Part shown: positions 30,709 through 40,848 of the stretch, piece after piece | How positions within the stretch are numbered: position 1 is the first letter of the stretch | Layout: each line of letters starts with the position of its first letter | Assembly (NCBI GenBank): GCA_001687465.1 | Contig: LVLI01000020.1 | Span: 62,001 to 126,000, forward strand | From: Halocafeteria seosinensis | Lineage: Eukaryota; Sar; Bigyra; Bicosoecida | Length of the DNA stretch: 64,000 bases | Direction of reading: 5' to 3' | Position numbers and translations under genes: made by a program | Notes under the pieces: generated by a model | Told to the model about the DNA's origin: nothing | The model's database searches: none | What the model saw: only the letters and a program-made list of their open reading frames with translations

Positions 30709-33057
30709 CTACAGCATTTCTCCGAAATCAGTCGAGCTGAAAATATCCTCCATAGTTTGCGCATCGCCCACTTCATGTTTTTGTTTTTTAGAAGGAATTG
30801 ATCCTTCAGAATTTTCTGATGAACTGCTCAGCGGTGTCTTACGGCCAACAGACCTTGGGGCCTTAAAACTCTTCACGTTTTTTTCGTGCTTCCTCGCTTC
30901 AAGGTATTCTTCGAGTTTTCGGGTTCCGTCCGCAAAATCATGCTTAGAGGGAGTTGAGTTAGCGTAGAGAGAAGCGTAGAATTCAACTACTCGCGGGTGC
31001 GCTCGTACGCATTGTCTGGAAAACCCTCTCACAAGCATTCTGTCAATCCCGGTAGCTCGGCTCAAGGCAACGTAGGCTTGTCCAAAGTCAAAAATTCCTT
31101 GCATGCTGCATTCCATCAAATCGACTGTCATTCCCTGGCTCTTGTGAATACTTAAAGCATAGGCAAGTTTTAGAGGCACTTGTTCCCGTTTTGCCAGTGT
31201 TTCACTGCCCCTTTCGATCGTCCATGACTTCCGGGGGAGAGTTTCATAGGTTTCACCTTCATGAGTTAAAAATTTTACCCGAGGATACTTGACAGAAGAC
31301 TGCGTTTCTATTTCTTCACAGAATTCGGCAACTATTCCGCGGGTGCCATTAACCAGACCTCGTGAGACATCAAGATTCTGTCAAAAACATTTCAAAGGGA
31401 CATAGGAATGGGTTGATGCATACTAACAGTACACGTACCTGGAGAAGTATTACTTGAGCGCCAATGCGTAGTCTTAGCGTCTCGGGGGCAGTACAGTTTC
31501 GCTTCAGTTGGTCAACGAAGGGCTGCTGGCCAGTGTCCTTAGCAACGAATGCCTTTTCTTCTCCTTTGCATTTCTGTAGTTCGGTCTCGTTAATGCGATC
31601 TACGTCCCTGTTAAGAGCGTATAAAAGAGTCGGCTTGATGTCTGAGTTTGATTCGCGTAGCTGTTTTACCACCTTGCCTGCGGATTGCAGCTGGCGTTCG
31701 GCCTCCTCGGACACGCGACCTTTACGAATTTCGTTTAAAATATTGACGAATGCTTGATCTTTCTGTCTAAAGATCTGATCTAAAACGATGCTTCGCTGGA
31801 TACACATTTTCCATGATTTTGATTCGAAACAAAAATGTGCGGGGTCTACCTCGCGACCTCCCTTTCTTCCTGATAAACCTACCGGTGGCAACTGAAAAAA
31901 GTCACCACAGAGAATAAGTTGAATTCCACCAAATGGTTGATCGTTGTTTCGGATTGCTCGAGCAATCGCCTCGAGTTTGTCAAAGAGCTCCGCGTCCAAC
32001 ATACTAATCTCATCGATAACGAGTACTCTACACTGTTGCCATCTCTCTTTGGCTTGGCGACTACTTCTAACCTTTTTCAAAAGAGTGGCGGTATCACCTT
32101 CACCTTTCCCTATCCCACCAAAGGAATGGATGGTTGTGCCACCGATATTGCATGCAGCAATTCCTGTGGGTGCTGTCACGTGCAGTGCTTCCTCCGCGTA
32201 CTGCCGGTTGCCAGTCTTATTATAGAAACTTCTTTTCAAAGCGTCCACACATATCTTCAATACATGACTTTTACCCGTCCCAGCACTACCTGTGAAAAAG
32301 ACGCTCTCGCCTTCCAATACCGCGGCAAGAACGCTTCTCTGTCCTTCGGACAGACCTTCAGAATCCTCGATGTCAACTACGGTATCGTCTGGAAGTTCGT
32401 CTGCGCCTGTGTTATCCATTTCTGACGCTCGCGAAAACTCAGAATCTTTTAGGTCCCCATTAAAGGAAGATCTTGAACAGGCCGACTGACTATGTCCCGC
32501 CTCAGAGGAAGCCGTGCTACTTCCTGAACCGCCGGTTTTGCGAGGAACTTGGAACGGCTTCCGTTTCTTTGGTTCCCCTTTATTAGTAGAAGTGGAGGAT
32601 GAACTAACAGATTGTAAACGTTCTTCTACCCTAGCATGGCTATTCTGCATCACCATGGTAGTCGTTTACATTCAAGAATGACTATACTCGACGATGTACA
32701 TAGCAACTTACTGCAGCATCCTCCAGTGGAACGATGACGTTGTTCTTCGTAGTGATACCATCCCCAACAGATATCATCCTAGACATAACTCTCTTAATTT
32801 CATCTCGTTCGTATTGTTCACAACTGTATATAGGAAACGTCCATTGTCTTCGATGTTGACTTACGTCCCTTAGTTCTAACAATGCCTACTTACCTGCCAT
32901 AGCATTGTGATCTCACATTTCGTGCCGTTGCAGCAATGGAACCTGCCAAGATTTGAGAGAGCAAGAGCATATTTTTAGGTTGCTCCCTGAGCTCTTTGAC
33001 AATACTCAATATTTGCGTTCTTATATGTTCATAGTCCCTCTGTTTCTCGGGAGACAT
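30709..33057 (-). CDS. PIF1: PIF1-family 5'-3' DNA helicase
   Basis: Exons 33057-32894, 32823-32712, 32644-31439, 31377-30709 give 716 aa. Helicase motifs in order: Walker A GSAGTGKS, TAPTGIAA, Walker B VIDEISMLD, GDFFQLPPV, then across the last intron GLVNGTRGIV, AYALSIHKSQGMTVD and AYVALSRAT. These are the full SF1B/PIF1 set. PIF1 enzymes unwind DNA and G-quadruplexes and act in nuclear and mitochondrial genome maintenance. The helicase core begins near residue 190. Ahead of it are a disordered S/T-rich linker and, in the two small 5' exons, about 90 helical residues of unknown type. Joining these 5' exons to PIF1 is supported by good splice sites and matching phase but not by homology. A longer start at 33126 is possible. 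Confidence 0.88.
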
Positions 33058-34300
33058 GCTATTCTGGTGGTATCCTCCTGTATGTATCCACAGAAGGGCA
33101 TTACGAGACATTAAGTATACCGCCATCGCATCACACTGTTTATTCCCTATAATATGCGCTGTAAAAACTGCATATAGAGCCACACACCTCCGTTATAATT
33201 CCCATTGCTCTGTCTTCTGGCGTAGCTCGTTCCCGATTCCAGTTGCGCCGCTGGGCGTCTTGAATGCCACATATCGCCTTCAGGAAGACACTAATCTATT
33301 GGGCAATAATCTATCTTTGTTATTTTTCATGTATCTGTACTATATCTGCTGAAAAAGCGTGTCAATTCCAGGCGATTCCTTTTGTCTTCCTGTCTTCGTG
33401 GAATTCAAATTGAGCGACTCCCCGGCCGTTAAGACTCGAGAGTCTCAGAGTCCAGAAGCCCGGATACACGTTGGAGGCAACTTGGAGCAGAAATGGTCTA
33501 GGTCCTAGGTTTTGGTCTAGGTCTAGGTCTTCGCTCAAGAAAGATCTAACAATTCCGGCTAAAGGGAATGCCGTTTGTTTCCCGGACCTGATCTAGGGAC
33601 CCTAGGGTTCCGCACTGACGTACAGGAGACCAGACTGGTCTGACCAGTACTGTAGACCTTCCAAGTAGCGACGCAGTTGGAATTTTTTATCGAACTTAGT
33701 CATAGTCATCGGCAACAGGAAAGGCACACCATGGAAAGCCCTTAGCAATAGGTTAGCTTGTACGCCAGAGGTGACACTCACACAGCACCCCGAGGAACGT
33801 AACGCAACGTCTACAGTGTGGTACTGTTCAGAGAATTGCCAATCAGTTGGCAATCACCAATGGATCGGCGTCTAACCGAGTGATGTCAAAGACCACATGG
33901 CATGCATCCTCCTCACTCTTCCGTTGCAAAACCTCTAATTTACGCTACATTCGTGACTGTAATCGAACTAAATAGGCTCTTTTCCATATTGGAATGATCG
34001 GTCAAAATCACTTTGCTCCCTTGAGCTTCTCCATATGGTATAGCATATTCTGGGATACTCTCCATTACTGCGTCGCACTAGATTCAAAGAGCTAGAGCGC
34101 ATGTTGAACTTGCTCTCTATGTGTTTCATTAACAGCCCTAAGAAGATAATTCGTCGTGGTATGTGGCTGCGTCAAAATATCAACGCAACTTCGAACTTCA
34201 CCGGCCTACTTTTCGCCACTAGTACAGGGGTTGTATTACATGGTAGTGGAAGCGGGTCCAGTAAAAGACGATCTCTTGGTATTGCTTTCTTACCATGGTA
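33058..34300. other. Long intergenic region with short CTAGGT-like repeats
   Basis: This 1.2-kb region is gene-poor. Around 33498-33530 it carries several near-tandem copies of a short GGTCTAGG-like unit. A plus-strand ORF at 34101-34316 and a minus-strand ORF at 33602-33853 have no recognisable motif. No RNA gene was identified. It must contain the PIF1 promoter and the 3' region of the epimerase/glycosyltransferase fusion. Confidence 0.5.
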
Positions 34301-37300
34301 TTATAATAGGTCATGAAAATATAATATAATGAGAATCGTAGTGACAAAGAAGAAGAACCGAATGGAAGCTGCACGCTTCTCGTGTGGAATGCTGTTTGGA
34401 TCGGTACCGACGTGCCAATCAAACCTACGGAAAAAAGATAGAAATTTTCCACGCTTTTGGTGAACCCACAGATGGCCCCACTCAACGTGGTTTTTGAACA
34501 AGCATGATAATGCCGACGCTTTCATCCTGGTGCCATGTCTCTTGCCTGTGTACTCAGCAGCTGTGACAGTGTCAATTGTTAAGTGATGCCTTATGTCCAT
34601 GCCAACTTCGATGAGGATACAACTGGAGCACAACAGTAACCATATCTGAAACCGAGTGCCTAAGTGCATGTGGCTTGGGAAGCCACTCAATGCACTAATG
34701 ACCGCTACTACCGATATGAGAAATATTACTTCAATAATATTCGGCCAATTGATGTAACTGAATTCAGGGTACATGTCCACGAGTAAACCATCTCCTTGGG
34801 TCCAATCAAAGAACCTCCATGACGAAAATTTACCATTGTCCCACCACGGGTGGCCCACGTGGACTGTTGGAACACTAAACAACGGTTTTCCAGAATCCGC
34901 TACTGTGTCAAGACACATTGCAATATCTTCCCCGCCCCCACTCTTAGGGAAAACAGACCGAAACCTACATCTATAACGTCGTTGCAAAATGAGGTTTGCA
35001 GTGACTCCCCAACCGACAACATAACGATCTTGCGGAAGTTGCCAAAAATAGGTTAAATAGGCGAGTTGTACAGCGGCTGTGCGTATACTATTCACTGCCG
35101 GAAAAGAAGTTACTCCCACGAACCCTGCTGCTTGATCACCATGGTTGCGTATGGCTGTGAAATAGTGCTTCAGAGTGTCTGAAGGGGCATCGACGTCATC
35201 GTCTAGGAAGAGAACCCACTGTGCTGCAGATTCTTCTATTCCACGATTTCTCGAGAAGGAGGCCCCCATATTTTCAGAATTTACACGTACTCTCACGTAC
35301 CCAAAGTATTTCTCTTGAAGCTGCTTAACTTTGACTAATTCGCCCGAAGATGGGTCATCGATGATTATCACAATCAGCGTTGAGCATTGGTCAGGGGTAC
35401 GCATAGCAGCAATTTTGTCGAGAACCTGAAAATTTACCCGATACGATGGGACGACTACATCCAGTGTTGTAACTGTAGCTTCTACTCCAGCCTGCTGCTC
35501 TACAGATTTCACTGACTCTTCTAACACGGAATACTTCCAAGAATCTGTGTGAAGCGGTACGTATCGGGGATGTGACTCCGCTCCACCAACGCTGTTGTAC
35601 AGCCATACGTCGGGAAGGAAACTGCATGCCCCGAAACGTCTGTACACTTCCCACACCCACGGATCGGCGTCCTGGTTGACAAAGCAAGGAGGACAAAAAT
35701 TACCGGCAAACAGCTGTACATGCTTTCTATGCACCACCGGAAATGTCGGAAAGCCGGGGGAGGTGGCATCTTTGATACAAACGGTGCCGAATCCATACCA
35801 ACTTGCCATGGATCCGCCGTACCTGGCAGCCATGTTTCGGGCGTGTAGTTCGAACTCCTGAACAACTGCGCCAAACCAATCCCAGCAATTTAGCGAAACG
35901 TCGTCTCCAAGCAGTATAAAAAACTCTAAACCGTCGTTGAAAGCTGTTTTCACTATTTCATTGTACACGTGATATACCGGAAACGTATTCTGTTGCACTT
36001 CTTCGGTGGTCTCATTTCTGACCCACTTTGTTACCGATGTACCTATCAATTTCTCGAACCACTTTGAACTCTTGTCGCTCAGGCGTTTATCCCTCTTGTC
36101 TATTACAATGTAACAGCGTGATTCTTCCGGAAGCGAGCGTCCTACTTTTTTCAAGTTGGTTTGCACTTCGTTTAACTCTTTGCCCCTCGATGTAATTGGG
36201 AGTCCAATAGCCAGTTTCTCCTGTCTGCGCACAGCGACATCAGCTACTGTGGGCTTCAATCCTGTAGAGAAAGATATAGGACAGGAGAGTTTAAACACCC
36301 TACTTATTTCGTCCCACTGGCCCAAACGGCCCTTATCGCCAGCAGGTTGAGACAGGTCATGTGTCAAGGGTGGACTTTGAACAGAGTAGCGGGGTTCATA
36401 GCCTCTCGTTGCAGTTTCTGCAAGTATGGCTTTTGCAACGTTGTCTACTGTCAACGGGACACCAGTGCCAACGGATACAGCTTTTCTCCCCTCGATCATC
36501 CATTCTTGTGGCCATTTATCTATCAGCATACATCGAATCAGGGCCGTAGCTGCATCTGCCACATAAATGAAGTCCCTGAAGTGAGTCCCATCTCCAGCAA
36601 CTGATAACGGTTCCCCTTGCTGCGTGCCTAGCGCTTTACAAATTAATGCAGGAACAACCTGAGATGTCTTATCAAGGGCCATTTTAGGACCATATACATT
36701 ATGTAAACGTGCGATCCGGAATTCGAAATGTTCATTCGCATGGTCATGAAGTGTTCCTAGAATCTCTCCGAAAAGCTTGGACCACCCGTACCCAGATTCG
36801 GGGTCCGCCGGGAATACGTCTCTCTCCGTCAGTGCCTTACTCTCCGAAGCATTCTTACAATCCTGTTTCGACTTCGGGAAGCTACATGCAGTCGCAGGAT
36901 AGACAATTCTTCGAATGCGGGAGCCAGGAGCCGAGGCTGCCTCAAGAACGTTGATAGATATTTGCGTCGTCAAGCTTGCAATTTGTGCTTCCGCGCTCTT
37001 AGAGGACAACACTCGTAGACACCCTGCTACAGGACTTGCTAAATGAAGCACTGCATCTGCTCCTAGCTTCATAAAGCAATCTTGGACGGATTGCTTTTCG
37101 CTTAGATCCACTTGGTACACTGGAGTGTTACCGTCCAAATTCGATAGAGATCCTCTGCTCAAGTCATCCACCACAAATACTTGTATACCCAATTCTTGCA
37201 GTTGCTCCACGACGTGAGATCCAATAAACCCTGCTCCGCCGGTAACGATGATGCTTTCTATTGACGAAGACTCATCATCTCGTATGTTTTCGCACCATTC

Positions 37301-37330
37301 TCTATTCAGTCTACCCATTTGGTCTCCCAT
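34301..37330 (-). CDS. Fusion: NAD-dependent epimerase + GT-A-like domain + GT2 glycosyltransferase with C-terminal TM helices
   Basis: One long exon, 1,009 aa from the ATG at 37330. Residues 27-350 form an extended short-chain dehydrogenase: TGGAGFIGSHVVEQL binds NAD, the catalytic Y-x-x-x-K is YGWSK (about residue 182), and RDFIYVADAATAL is typical of nucleotide-sugar epimerases/dehydratases. Residues 390-620 look like a second, atypical GT-A domain with LLGDDVS (about residue 473). Residues 622-840 are a GT2 domain: DVVVPSYRVN, NMGASFSRNRGIEESAAQWV, LFLDDDVDAPS (about 710), and GGGEDIAMC near the acceptor site. Hydrophobic helices near 872-900 and 990-1009 suggest membrane anchoring. It would make and transfer a sugar in one polypeptide, which is inference. 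Upstream, a strong acceptor (GTGTGCGCAG) near 37360 suggests an unplaced 5' exon. Confidence 0.82.
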   Translation of the reverse strand: MGDQMGRLNREWCENIRDDESSSIESIIVTGGAGFIGSHVVEQLQELGIQVFVVDDLSRGSLSNLDGNTPVYQVDLSEKQSVQDCFMKLGADAVLHLASPVAGCLRVLSSKSAEAQIASLTTQISINVLEAASAPGSRIRRIVYPATACSFPKSKQDCKNASESKALTERDVFPADPESGYGWSKLFGEILGTLHDHANEHFEFRIARLHNVYGPKMALDKTSQVVPALICKALGTQQGEPLSVAGDGTHFRDFIYVADAATALIRCMLIDKWPQEWMIEGRKAVSVGTGVPLTVDNVAKAILAETATRGYEPRYSVQSPPLTHDLSQPAGDKGRLGQWDEISRVFKLSCPISFSTGLKPTVADVAVRRQEKLAIGLPITSRGKELNEVQTNLKKVGRSLPEESRCYIVIDKRDKRLSDKSSKWFEKLIGTSVTKWVRNETTEEVQQNTFPVYHVYNEIVKTAFNDGLEFFILLGDDVSLNCWDWFGAVVQEFELHARNMAARYGGSMASWYGFGTVCIKDATSPGFPTFPVVHRKHVQLFAGNFCPPCFVNQDADPWVWEVYRRFGACSFLPDVWLYNSVGGAESHPRYVPLHTDSWKYSVLEESVKSVEQQAGVEATVTTLDVVVPSYRVNFQVLDKIAAMRTPDQCSTLIVIIIDDPSSGELVKVKQLQEKYFGYVRVRVNSENMGASFSRNRGIEESAAQWVLFLDDDVDAPSDTLKHYFTAIRNHGDQAAGFVGVTSFPAVNSIRTAAVQLAYLTYFWQLPQDRYVVGWGVTANLILQRRYRCRFRSVFPKSGGGEDIAMCLDTVADSGKPLFSVPTVHVGHPWWDNGKFSSWRFFDWTQGDGLLVDMYPEFSYINWPNIIEVIFLISVVAVISALSGFPSHMHLGTRFQIWLLLCSSCILIEVGMDIRHHLTIDTVTAAEYTGKRHGTRMKASALSCLFKNHVEWGHLWVHQKRGKFLSFFRRFDWHVGTDPNSIPHEKRAASIRFFFFVTTILIILYFHDLL

Positions 37331-37575
37331 TGCACAGGTTTTCAGTGCTTGCTGTATTTCTGCGCACACGGACCAAAAGAAAGAAGTATTAGGCAATGTG
37401 ATCTGTTGAACGTGATGGCTTTCCAGAATTACCCACTGCAAATAGGAATTACAGCACATAACCCAACAATGTCCCTGGTAAGATACAATGGTACCCAAAA
37501 CACAACAGATGCGAGCAGTGCGGGAGTGAGAAATGTCTTTGCCTTCAATGTGTACTTCAGCTGAAGCAAGTTGTG

Positions 37576-37923
37576 TCAAAGTTCCAGCGTGAATGCCGAT
37601 CCCAATAGGCGGCAGTGCGTCGGCAAACGCGTTGCTCTCTCACATATATCGAATACATAGTAAACTTCTTGTTGACACTTCAACGGGACTGGAACCAGTG
37701 TGGAACCTGCTCTCACTGTCAATTGCTGTGTGAGCCATTGAACAGCGATGGATATTCTTGCAATGCCGATGTCCATTTTATTCACTATTAGGTCGCAGAG
37801 AACCCAACTTCGAGATCCTGTACCGATGATTCGTGTTCCAGTCCCCTTTCCAACAGCCTGAGCTCTTCGCCCTTGCTTGTTGAAGTTTGGGAGCTGGTTC
37901 ATTGCACGACGGGCAATGCGCAT
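37576..37923 (-). CDS. Small ORF, separate gene or 5' exon of the epimerase fusion
   Basis: An ATG-initiated frame of 115 codons, 113 bp from the divergent YJU2 start and 246 bp upstream of the epimerase/glycosyltransferase ATG. The product has a basic N-terminus (MRIARRAMNQLPNFNKQGRR) and a mixed hydrophobic/charged body without obvious low complexity. I recognise no family. It could be an independent small gene sharing a promoter with YJU2, or could contribute 5' sequence to the fusion gene through an unplaced intron. Confidence 0.35.
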   Translation of the reverse strand: MRIARRAMNQLPNFNKQGRRAQAVGKGTGTRIIGTGSRSWVLCDLIVNKMDIGIARISIAVQWLTQQLTVRAGSTLVPVPLKCQQEVYYVFDICERATRLPTHCRLLGSAFTLEL

Positions 37924-38036
37924 GCACCCATGTCACGTGTCTTTATGGGTTTGTCAGAGCACTCACCCAGTTAGCAAGCGATAACCATTATCCCATCCAT
38001 AACACTGGCATTCGCTTTGGCTGAAACGGTGTCAAA

Positions 38037-39029
38037 ATGGCGGAAAGAAAGGTGCTAAACAAGTATTTCCCTCCGGATTTCGATCCGGCCAAGCTCCCCA
38101 AAGGAAAGGCTCCTAAAGACAACCAGTGGCATGTCCGGATGATGTTGCCATTTAGCTGTCGTTGTACAAATTGTGGAGAATTTATGGGTGGAGGCAAGAA
38201 GTTCAACAGTCGAATGGAAAGCATCAAAGGAGCTGAATACCTCGGACTAAAGAAATTTAGATTCTACCAAAAATGCCCGGTGTGCTCTATTGACTTCACC
38301 TTTTATACAGACCCAGAGATATCAGACTATCGTGCTGAGGCAAATATTGTACGGCTCTCGGACTACTCTAGTGCAAAGCGCAATGAAGAAATAGCTGAGC
38401 AGAACAAACAAGACTCGGCTCCGGAGGACCCCATGCAGCAGTTGGAAGACAGAACCCAAGACTCAAAGCGACAGATGGAAATTATGGACAATTTAGATGA
38501 GTTAATGGAAATCCAGCAGGCTAAAAGTAAAGTCAACCCAGAAGAAGCGATACAAAGAACAGGGAAACGAACAGAGCAAAGTGAGCAAGAGGAACAAAAT
38601 AAGAATGGGGATGTATTAACCGCAGAAGATGAAGAGAACATTCGAAATACATTTTCGTCTAAGCGACAGAAAATACAGCGCATAGATTCTTCGTCGGAAA
38701 AACAATCGAAGAAAGGCGTTTCTGTTAAGCCTGCAAAAGCATCCGCCTCGGCGGACGTTTCTTCATTCTCTTCTTCCTCCTCGTCACTCAGGCCTTCTGT
38801 CGTCGTTCGACCCAGAGCTAAGAGATCCCAAGACAACACTGGCAATGAAGGCAATTCTACTTCAGCAAGCAGTAATACAGCTTCTAGCAAGAATGGAGAT
38901 GTACAAGCGTTTGCATGTTCCTCAACAGATAAAGCCATATCTAACTCGGCGAAGTCTGATTCAGATAGCGATAAAGGTGGTGGTTTAGTGGCTTATGGGA
39001 GTAGTAGTGATAGTGAAGACAACAAGTGA
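38037..39029 (+). CDS. YJU2: Splicing factor YJU2/CWC16 (CCDC94)
   Basis: Single exon, 330 aa. The N-terminal half is the CWC16 domain: MAERKVLNKYFPPDFDPAKL, CRCTNCGEFM and CPVCSIDFTFYTDPE. Zinc ligands are C43, C46, C80 and C83. The C-terminal half is charged and S-rich, ending in an acidic tail, as in other YJU2 proteins. YJU2 joins the spliceosome around the PRP2 step and promotes branching, with its N-terminal part at the branch helix. Intronless, with a clean ATG. Its presence fits the intron-rich genes around it. Confidence 0.95.
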   Translation: MAERKVLNKYFPPDFDPAKLPKGKAPKDNQWHVRMMLPFSCRCTNCGEFMGGGKKFNSRMESIKGAEYLGLKKFRFYQKCPVCSIDFTFYTDPEISDYRAEANIVRLSDYSSAKRNEEIAEQNKQDSAPEDPMQQLEDRTQDSKRQMEIMDNLDELMEIQQAKSKVNPEEAIQRTGKRTEQSEQEEQNKNGDVLTAEDEENIRNTFSSKRQKIQRIDSSSEKQSKKGVSVKPAKASASADVSSFSSSSSSLRPSVVVRPRAKRSQDNTGNEGNSTSASSNTASSKNGDVQAFACSSTDKAISNSAKSDSDSDKGGGLVAYGSSSDSEDNK

Positions 39030-39363
39030 TGAATCGCGTTTAATTTGTACCCCTTCCTACTTATTAGGAAAACTCGTTGTCCACAATTGTTTACGGCGGT
39101 GATACCACGGTGGTATTGCCACCTTCCCACTTGAGTACGCGTTGCTAGGTCTGAGTTTGTGCAGCTTTTTAAAGCCGTATCGCAAGACATATCACAAGGC
39201 CCTGTGACAAGGTGGATGCCATCATGGCAACTTGAAATGGGAAACTCGCCATTCCAGCAGTGGATTGTTCAATTTTCCCCCACTTTTTTTTCTGGGGGTG
39301 GTGCATATATGTATGTTAGATAGGACATAACATCCCCAGTGTAATAAATAGTATATTAACATA
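39030..39363. other. Intergenic spacer with small hairpin
   Basis: This 334-bp region lies between YJU2 and CDC73. A palindrome at 39102-39116 (ATACCA-CGG-TGGTAT) can extend into an imperfect longer stem. It lies 73 bp after the YJU2 stop and could be a 3'-end structure. Otherwise I see nothing but the CDC73 promoter region. Confidence 0.4.
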
Positions 39364-40848
39364 ATGGAGGCTCTGAATAAACTGCGTGAATGCATCGTAA
39401 AGGGTCGTCCCGTGCAGGAGGAGGGCCCATATCTGGTGCTAGATGGTCAGCATACGTACCCTAAACAGCTGAAAACACCGTTTCGGGATGAAAATGGGCG
39501 CCAGTATTACACTCTAGGGGCGTTATGGCTTCAGTACGAGTACCAAAATGAACCATTTATGACATACAAAAGCGAAACGCAAAAGAGAGAAGCCGGAGGC
39601 TTTGTGTTGGTCACGGATAAGCAAGTTGTCCTGGATTATTTGGTCGGAAATGACACGGCGGATAAGCATATTGACCTCGATTTCGTTCCTGAAGAGCAAG
39701 AGAATGACCAAGGACAAGATGGGTCAGCACCTGAGTCCAGTCGGTCTTCGTCATCGGCAGCCAATGCCCAAGGAGCAACTGGATCCAAACGCCGTTCTGA
39801 AGCGTCCACTGAACCAGGAGACGGCCGAAAAAATCAAAGGACCTCGACAAGTCAGCACGATGGGAAAAGTCCAGAAGATGAGGTTTCGCGATTTCTTCCC
39901 CCATGGTGTCCTAAGAGCATTAATGAGGCTATACAGTATGAGACTGTGTTTCGTACGAGGCACTCGGTGCTCCAGGCGCACACGGGCAAAGACCTCCGGG
40001 ATATTGCATTCGAAAAGTTTTCTAGAACTAGTGAAAACAAACGGGGGACAGTGTCTGCAGAAATACGAGCTCGCGAAAGACGGCAATATCTGATTGGTAA
40101 AGGTGGAACACCTATGATTATTGTCCCAAACTCCCTGACATCTCTGATCAACTTATACAATATCCGACCTTTGTTGGTGGAGGGGAAGTAAGTTCTAGAA
40201 ACGTTGGCTCATAGAATCAGAGGCATTATTGACCTTAAGTCCGCCACGCTCTTTCTAACAGGTTTATTCCCCCTGACGAGGCAAGACAGAGCGCCGGGAC
40301 GGGAGCGAAACCGGCTTATATTACCATACGCCGAGAAGACAATCGTGGAGTCGAGATGCTATACCGGGTGGTAGACAATGCAGACAAGCTTGGTTCCTCT
40401 GACTGGTATGTAGTGGGTTTACGTCCGAGTGGAGATTGAATATAAGCTAGGCACATCGAATGATGCAGGAACAAGGTTGTCGCTATATTCGCCCACGGAC
40501 CGGAATGGCAGTTTAAGGGGTGGAAATGGGGTCAAAAAGAGGGACCGACAGTTGGGCCTGCGGAAATTTTTAGTCGCAGCTATGGCTTTCACGTACACTA
40601 CGATAACTGTGAAGTGCACCCCAATATCAAGAAATGGAATGTAGTTCCACTACCGGTAAGTGCATCGCGCGCGATAGATTTCGCCCGCTTCTACGCTATA
40701 CGTATACTTTGTGTATTCAATACTTACACGGCAGGTCTCAAGATCGCGTAGGCATTTAGATGCCGTGACGGCGGGGAAATTTTGGGAGCTTATAGATAAC
40801 TTTATCTACACCAAGAAGCCGTCTTTACTACAACCTGGGAGCACTTAA
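39364..40848 (+). CDS. CDC73: PAF1 complex subunit CDC73 (parafibromin)
   Basis: Four exons: 39364-40187, 40262-40405, 40469-40655, 40735-40848, giving 422 aa. The N-terminal region (residues 1-110) includes the tyrosine-rich YYTLGALWLQYEYQ block. A disordered acidic/S-rich linker follows. The C-terminal Ras-like CDC73 domain starts near residue 250: GTPMIIVPNSLTSLINLYNI, WQFKGWKWGQKEGPTVGPAE restored across intron 2, then YGFHVHYDNCEVHPNIKKW and the final WELIDNFI. CDC73 works in the PAF1 complex on elongating RNA polymerase II and promotes histone modification and 3'-end processing. Its TAA stop (40846-40848) overlaps the TAA of the convergent coiled-coil gene. Confidence 0.93.

Noticed and set aside
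33602-33853. 83-codon minus-strand ORF upstream of PIF1.
   Set aside because: No recognised motif, no splice link to PIF1, and the length is within chance expectation.
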